Source: Flavobacteriales bacterium
GTDB taxonomy: Bacteria > Bacteroidota > Bacteroidia > Flavobacteriales > PHOS-HE28
Reading direction: 5' to 3'
Assembly: GCA_008016945.1 (NCBI GenBank)
Contig: SSGN01000028.1
Span: forward strand, 1 to 9,273
Length of the DNA: 9,273 nt
Shown here: positions 6,842 to 9,273 of the stretch, piece by piece
How the letters are laid out: every line of letters begins with the position of its first letter
Numbering within the stretch: the first letter of the stretch is position 1
Program-made: the position numbers and the translations under genes
The notes under the pieces: generated by a model
The model's database searches: none
What the model was told of the DNA's origin: nothing
The model's input: only the letters and a program-made list of their open reading frames with translations

Positions 6842-8887
6842 ATGTCCACGATCACCACCGAAGACCGCCAGCTCCACTTCGAGCGCGGCGCCCACAGCGA
6901 TGCTTTCCTGATCGGCACCTACGAGAAGCTGGTCTACCCACGCATCATCGAGGAGAAGATGCTGAGCCTGCTCCGCCAGGGCAAGATCAGCAAGTGGTTC
7001 AGTGGCATCGGCCAGGAGGCCATCAGCGTGGGCGCCACCATGGCGCTGCATGACGATGAGTACATCCTGCCCATGCACCGCAACCTGGGTGTGTTCACCA
7101 CGCGCAACATGCCGTTCAGGAAGCTCTTCGCCCAGTGGCAGGGCAAGGCCACCGGGTACAGCAAGGGGCGCGAGCGCAGCTTCCACTTCGGTAGCCAGGA
7201 GCATAAGGTGGTGGGTATGATCAGCCACCTCGGCCCGCAGCTGGGCATCGCCGATGGCATCGCGTTAGCGCACAAGCTCAAGAAGGAGAACCGCTGCACC
7301 ATCGTGTTCACCGGCGATGGCGCCACCAGCGAGGGCGATTTCCACGAGAGCGTGAACACGGCCGCCGTGTGGGACCTGCCCGTGCTGTTCGTCATCGAGA
7401 ACAATGGCTACGGCCTCAGCACGCCCAGCCGCGAGCAGTTCCGCATGAAGAGCTTCGTGGACAAGGCCATCGGCTACGGCATCGAAGGGGTGCAGATCGC
7501 GGGTAACAACATCCTCGAGGTCTACGACAACATCGCCCGGCTGGCCGATAGTGTGCGCGAGAACCCGCGCCCCATCCTGGTGGAGTGCATCACCTTCCGG
7601 ATGCGTGGGCACGAGGAGGCCAGTGGCACCAAGTACGTGCCCCAGGAGCTGTTCGAGGAATGGGGGCGGAAGGACCCCGTGGCCAATTTCGAAGCATGGC
7701 TCCTGAAGACCGGTGTGCTCAGCATCGCCAAGCGCGACGAGATCCGGACCCGCCTGAAGCAAGGTATCGAGGAAGACCTGAAGCATGCGTTCGAGGAGCC
7801 CGAACCCGTGCCGGTGAAGGAACGGGAAGAGAGCGACGTGTACGCGGACATCGATCGTGGCACCGGCAGCATCGACCCACCGGGTCGACCTGCTGCATTA
7901 CCAGCGGAACCGGCCATGTCCGGCGCCCCCGAGAAGCGCATGATCGATGCCATCCAGGAAGGCCTTGCCCAAAGCATGGAACGCCATGGTGGCCTCGTGC
8001 TCATGGGGCAGGATATCGCCGAGTACGGTGGTGCGTTCAAGATCACCGAAGGATTCGTGGAACGGTTCGGCAAGGATCGGGTGCGCAATACCCCACTGTG
8101 CGAGAGCGCCATCCTCGGGGTTGGCCTGGGCCTCAGCATCAAGGGCATGAAGGCCATGATGGAGATGCAGTTCGCCGATTTCGTCAGCGAGGGCATCACC
8201 CAGATCTGCAACAACCTGGCGAAGGTGCACTACCGCTGGGGGCAGAACGCCGATGTGGTGGTACGGATGCCGACCGGTGCGGGGGTGGGAGCCGGGCCCT
8301 TCCACAGCCAGAGCAACGAGATGTGGTTCGTGAAGACCCCCGGGCTCAAAGTGGCCTACCCCAGCAACCCGTACGACGCCAAGGGCCTGCTGATGGCGGC
8401 CTTCGACGCCCCCGGTCCGGTGATGTTCTTCGAACACAAGGCCATGTACCGAAGCATCAACGGCGCCGTACCGGAACAGCCGTACCGCATCCCCTTCGGC
8501 AAGGCTCGCGTGGTGCGTGAAGGTTCGGCCTTGAGCATCATCACCTACGGAATGGGGGTGCATTGGGCCGTGGAGGCGCAGCAAGGGACCGGGCTCGATA
8601 TCGAGATCATCGACCTGCGCACCTTGGTACCGCTCGATGTGGAGTCCATCCTGGCTAGTGTACGGAAGACCGGCAGGGTGTTGTTGCTACACGAGGATAC
8701 GCTGACCGCTGGCTTCGGCGGGGAACTGGCGGCCCTCATCGCGGAGCATGCCTTCGAGCACCTCGACGCACCGATCGTGCGCGTGGCTAGCTGGGACACA
8801 CCGGTGCCTTTCGCCATTCCCCTGGAACAGGGTTTCCTCCCGAAGGGCAGACTGAAGGCAGCCGTGGAGCAGCTGGCGCGGTACTGA
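6842..8887 (+). CDS. Fused alpha/beta E1 subunit of a 2-oxoacid dehydrogenase (probably branched-chain type)
   Basis: The 681-residue protein joins both halves of a thiamine-diphosphate E1 enzyme, which decarboxylates a 2-oxoacid and passes the acyl group to the lipoyl group of E2. The alpha half (about 20-315) has WFSGIGQEA (52-60), MHRNLGVF (78-85), and the thiamine-diphosphate motif starting at GDG (158-160) and ending at NN (187-188), then RGHEEASGTKYVP (255-267). A low-complexity Pro/Glu/Ala linker (about 316-362) leads to the beta half (about 363-681), with NTPLCESAILGVGLGLS (416-432), MQFADF (442-447) and LLLHEDTLTAGFGGE (614-628). The ATG at 6842 is chosen because a -7 promoter element overlaps the alternative TTG at 6812. 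There is no Shine-Dalgarno sequence. E2 and E3 genes are not adjacent. Branched-chain oxoacid specificity is likely, but pyruvate or acetoin cannot be excluded. Confidence 0.93.
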   Translation: MSTITTEDRQLHFERGAHSDAFLIGTYEKLVYPRIIEEKMLSLLRQGKISKWFSGIGQEAISVGATMALHDDEYILPMHRNLGVFTTRNMPFRKLFAQWQGKATGYSKGRERSFHFGSQEHKVVGMISHLGPQLGIADGIALAHKLKKENRCTIVFTGDGATSEGDFHESVNTAAVWDLPVLFVIENNGYGLSTPSREQFRMKSFVDKAIGYGIEGVQIAGNNILEVYDNIARLADSVRENPRPILVECITFRMRGHEEASGTKYVPQELFEEWGRKDPVANFEAWLLKTGVLSIAKRDEIRTRLKQGIEEDLKHAFEEPEPVPVKEREESDVYADIDRGTGSIDPPGRPAALPAEPAMSGAPEKRMIDAIQEGLAQSMERHGGLVLMGQDIAEYGGAFKITEGFVERFGKDRVRNTPLCESAILGVGLGLSIKGMKAMMEMQFADFVSEGITQICNNLAKVHYRWGQNADVVVRMPTGAGVGAGPFHSQSNEMWFVKTPGLKVAYPSNPYDAKGLLMAAFDAPGPVMFFEHKAMYRSINGAVPEQPYRIPFGKARVVREGSALSIITYGMGVHWAVEAQQGTGLDIEIIDLRTLVPLDVESILASVRKTGRVLLLHEDTLTAGFGGELAALIAEHAFEHLDAPIVRVASWDTPVPFAIPLEQGFLPKGRLKAAVEQLARY

Positions 8888-8979
8888 TCCGCCAACCATC
8901 CACCTGCCCAGGGGCCGATGTTCCTTCCACCCGACAGGTGCCGTCGGTCGCAGGGATCGCTTTACCCGTGGTGGCCGTT

Positions 8980-9137
8980 ATACCACTTCGCACGAAGGAG
9001 TGGGCCGATCTGCTTGATCTTGACCACATGACTTCTCCGTCGTGATCGTTCCGTGGCCACGGCCATCGGCAGCTCTGCTCCCTATGGTCCACACCTTCGG
9101 CGTTGCAACGACCCCGCCGTATCGTCCAGCGAAAAGG
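8980..9137 (+). repeat. Intergenic repeat copy B (plus orientation)
   Basis: This is the partner of the minus-strand element at 6461-6616. The core 9067-9137 holds the exact shared 20-mer at 9086-9105, followed by a shared CGTATCG and GAAA-GG. Upstream, ATACC (8980-8984), GCCGAT, CTTCTCCG and TTCCGT recur in order. A hairpin at 8983-9003 (CTTC-GCAC-GAAG inside CCA/TGG) lies in a segment whose sequence differs from copy A; copy A has its own inverted repeat, TGGTAT/ATACCA, near the same place. A possible further shared block, GCCGCTAT, lies at 9170-9177 (6442-6435 in copy A) at a different spacing. Confidence 0.75.
9051..9062. other. Perfect 12-bp palindrome
   Basis: CCGTGGCCACGG reads the same on both strands. 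It lies within copy B of the repeat, just before its conserved core; copy A has no palindrome at the matching place. It could be a protein-binding site or a side effect of GC-rich sequence. Confidence 0.4.
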
Positions 9138-9207
9138 GTGCCTCGAAGAACCTCGAACGGATGGCGCGCGCCGCTATCATTCGTCCAGACGAGGCGCTCC
9201 GAAGAGA

Positions 9208-9228
9208 GGATACTGGATCGAAGTATCC
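9208..9228. other. Hairpin downstream of repeat copy B
   Basis: A perfect 6-bp stem, GGATAC (9208-9213) with GTATCC (9223-9228), encloses a 9-nt loop. It lies 45 bp from the window edge and could belong to the leader of a gene beginning just beyond it, or be part of a larger repeat unit. Confidence 0.35.
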
Positions 9229-9273
9229 GACTGAGGAGCAACAAAGTATGGGCGAATGAGAGCAAGCGATGAC

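Larger units (their letters stand above)
8888..9273. other. 386-bp non-coding region to the window edge
   Basis: No supportable gene lies here. After the E1 stop there is a weak hairpin, CCGAC (8931-8935) with GTCGG (8943-8947), without a T-run, that might contribute to termination. Copy B of the intergenic repeat (8980-9137) follows, then palindromes at 9051-9062 and 9163-9172 and a hairpin at 9208-9228. A + strand open frame from 9042 reaches the window end, but it crosses the repeat and has no recognisable protein features. An ATG at 9256 is open to the edge over only six codons, so a gene starting there can be neither supported nor excluded. Confidence 0.65.

Noticed and set aside
7522..8584. 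Long minus-strand open frames opposite the E1 gene
   Set aside because: They overlap a fully motif-supported E1 fusion on the other strand and contain no recognisable protein features.
8901..8940. Terminator from CACCTG (8901-8906) pairing with CAGGTG (8935-8940)
   Set aside because: The 28-nt loop is too long for a typical intrinsic terminator and no T-run follows.
9042..9272. 76-codon + strand open frame reaching the window end
   Set aside because: It begins inside the repeat, has no recognisable motif, and its similarity to copy A holds equally in another frame, so it is better explained by the repeat.
6402..9273. Composite transposon bounded by the inverted repeats
   Set aside because: There is no transposase or integrase between the repeats, and the copies are diverged. 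The E1 gene is a metabolic gene with its own promoter motif.

Overview
The window looks like a piece of a GC-rich Bacteroidota chromosome, probably of the Flavobacteriales type. The evidence is indirect. A perfect Bacteroidota -7 promoter motif (TAnnTTTG) sits just upstream of one gene. The start codons lack Shine-Dalgarno sequences. One gene is a fused alpha/beta E1 2-oxoacid dehydrogenase, an architecture common in that phylum. The C-terminal piece at the left edge resembles Bacteroidota M1 aminopeptidases. No rRNA, tRNA, CRISPR array, transposase or phage gene was seen.

Layout, left to right. (1) The 3' end of an M1-family metallopeptidase (+ strand, ends at 325). (2) A 99-bp convergent intergenic region with two hairpins that may act as terminators. 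(3) A compact five-gene unit on the minus strand (6401 down to 425). In transcription order it encodes a polyprenyl-phosphate-type GT2 glycosyltransferase, a class I SAM methyltransferase, a GT39-like multi-spanning glycosyltransferase, an LTA-synthase-family sulfatase-fold enzyme, and a diacylglycerol/lipid kinase. Two of its four junctions are 4-bp ATGA overlaps; the other gaps are 15 and 21 bp. (4) A 440-bp divergent intergenic region. (5) A + strand fused E1 alpha/beta subunit (6842-8887). (6) A 386-bp non-coding tail to the window edge.

The minus-strand unit reads as a cell-envelope module. The GT2 enzyme would charge a polyprenyl phosphate with a sugar, the methyltransferase may modify the glycan or carrier, and the GT39-like protein would transfer the sugar on the periplasmic face. 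The LtaS-like protein would add a phosphoglycerol- or phosphoethanolamine-type group from a phospholipid. The last gene could re-phosphorylate the diacylglycerol left behind. That flow is inferred from family knowledge and gene order; substrates cannot be read from sequence.

The most unusual non-genic signal is a repeated intergenic element. It occurs in both large intergenic regions in opposite orientations (6461-6616 minus, 8980-9137 plus), flanking the E1 gene. It has a 70-bp core with an exact shared 20-mer and spaced conserved blocks over about 156 bp. It may be a dispersed structured repeat or RNA leader; no known family was recognised.
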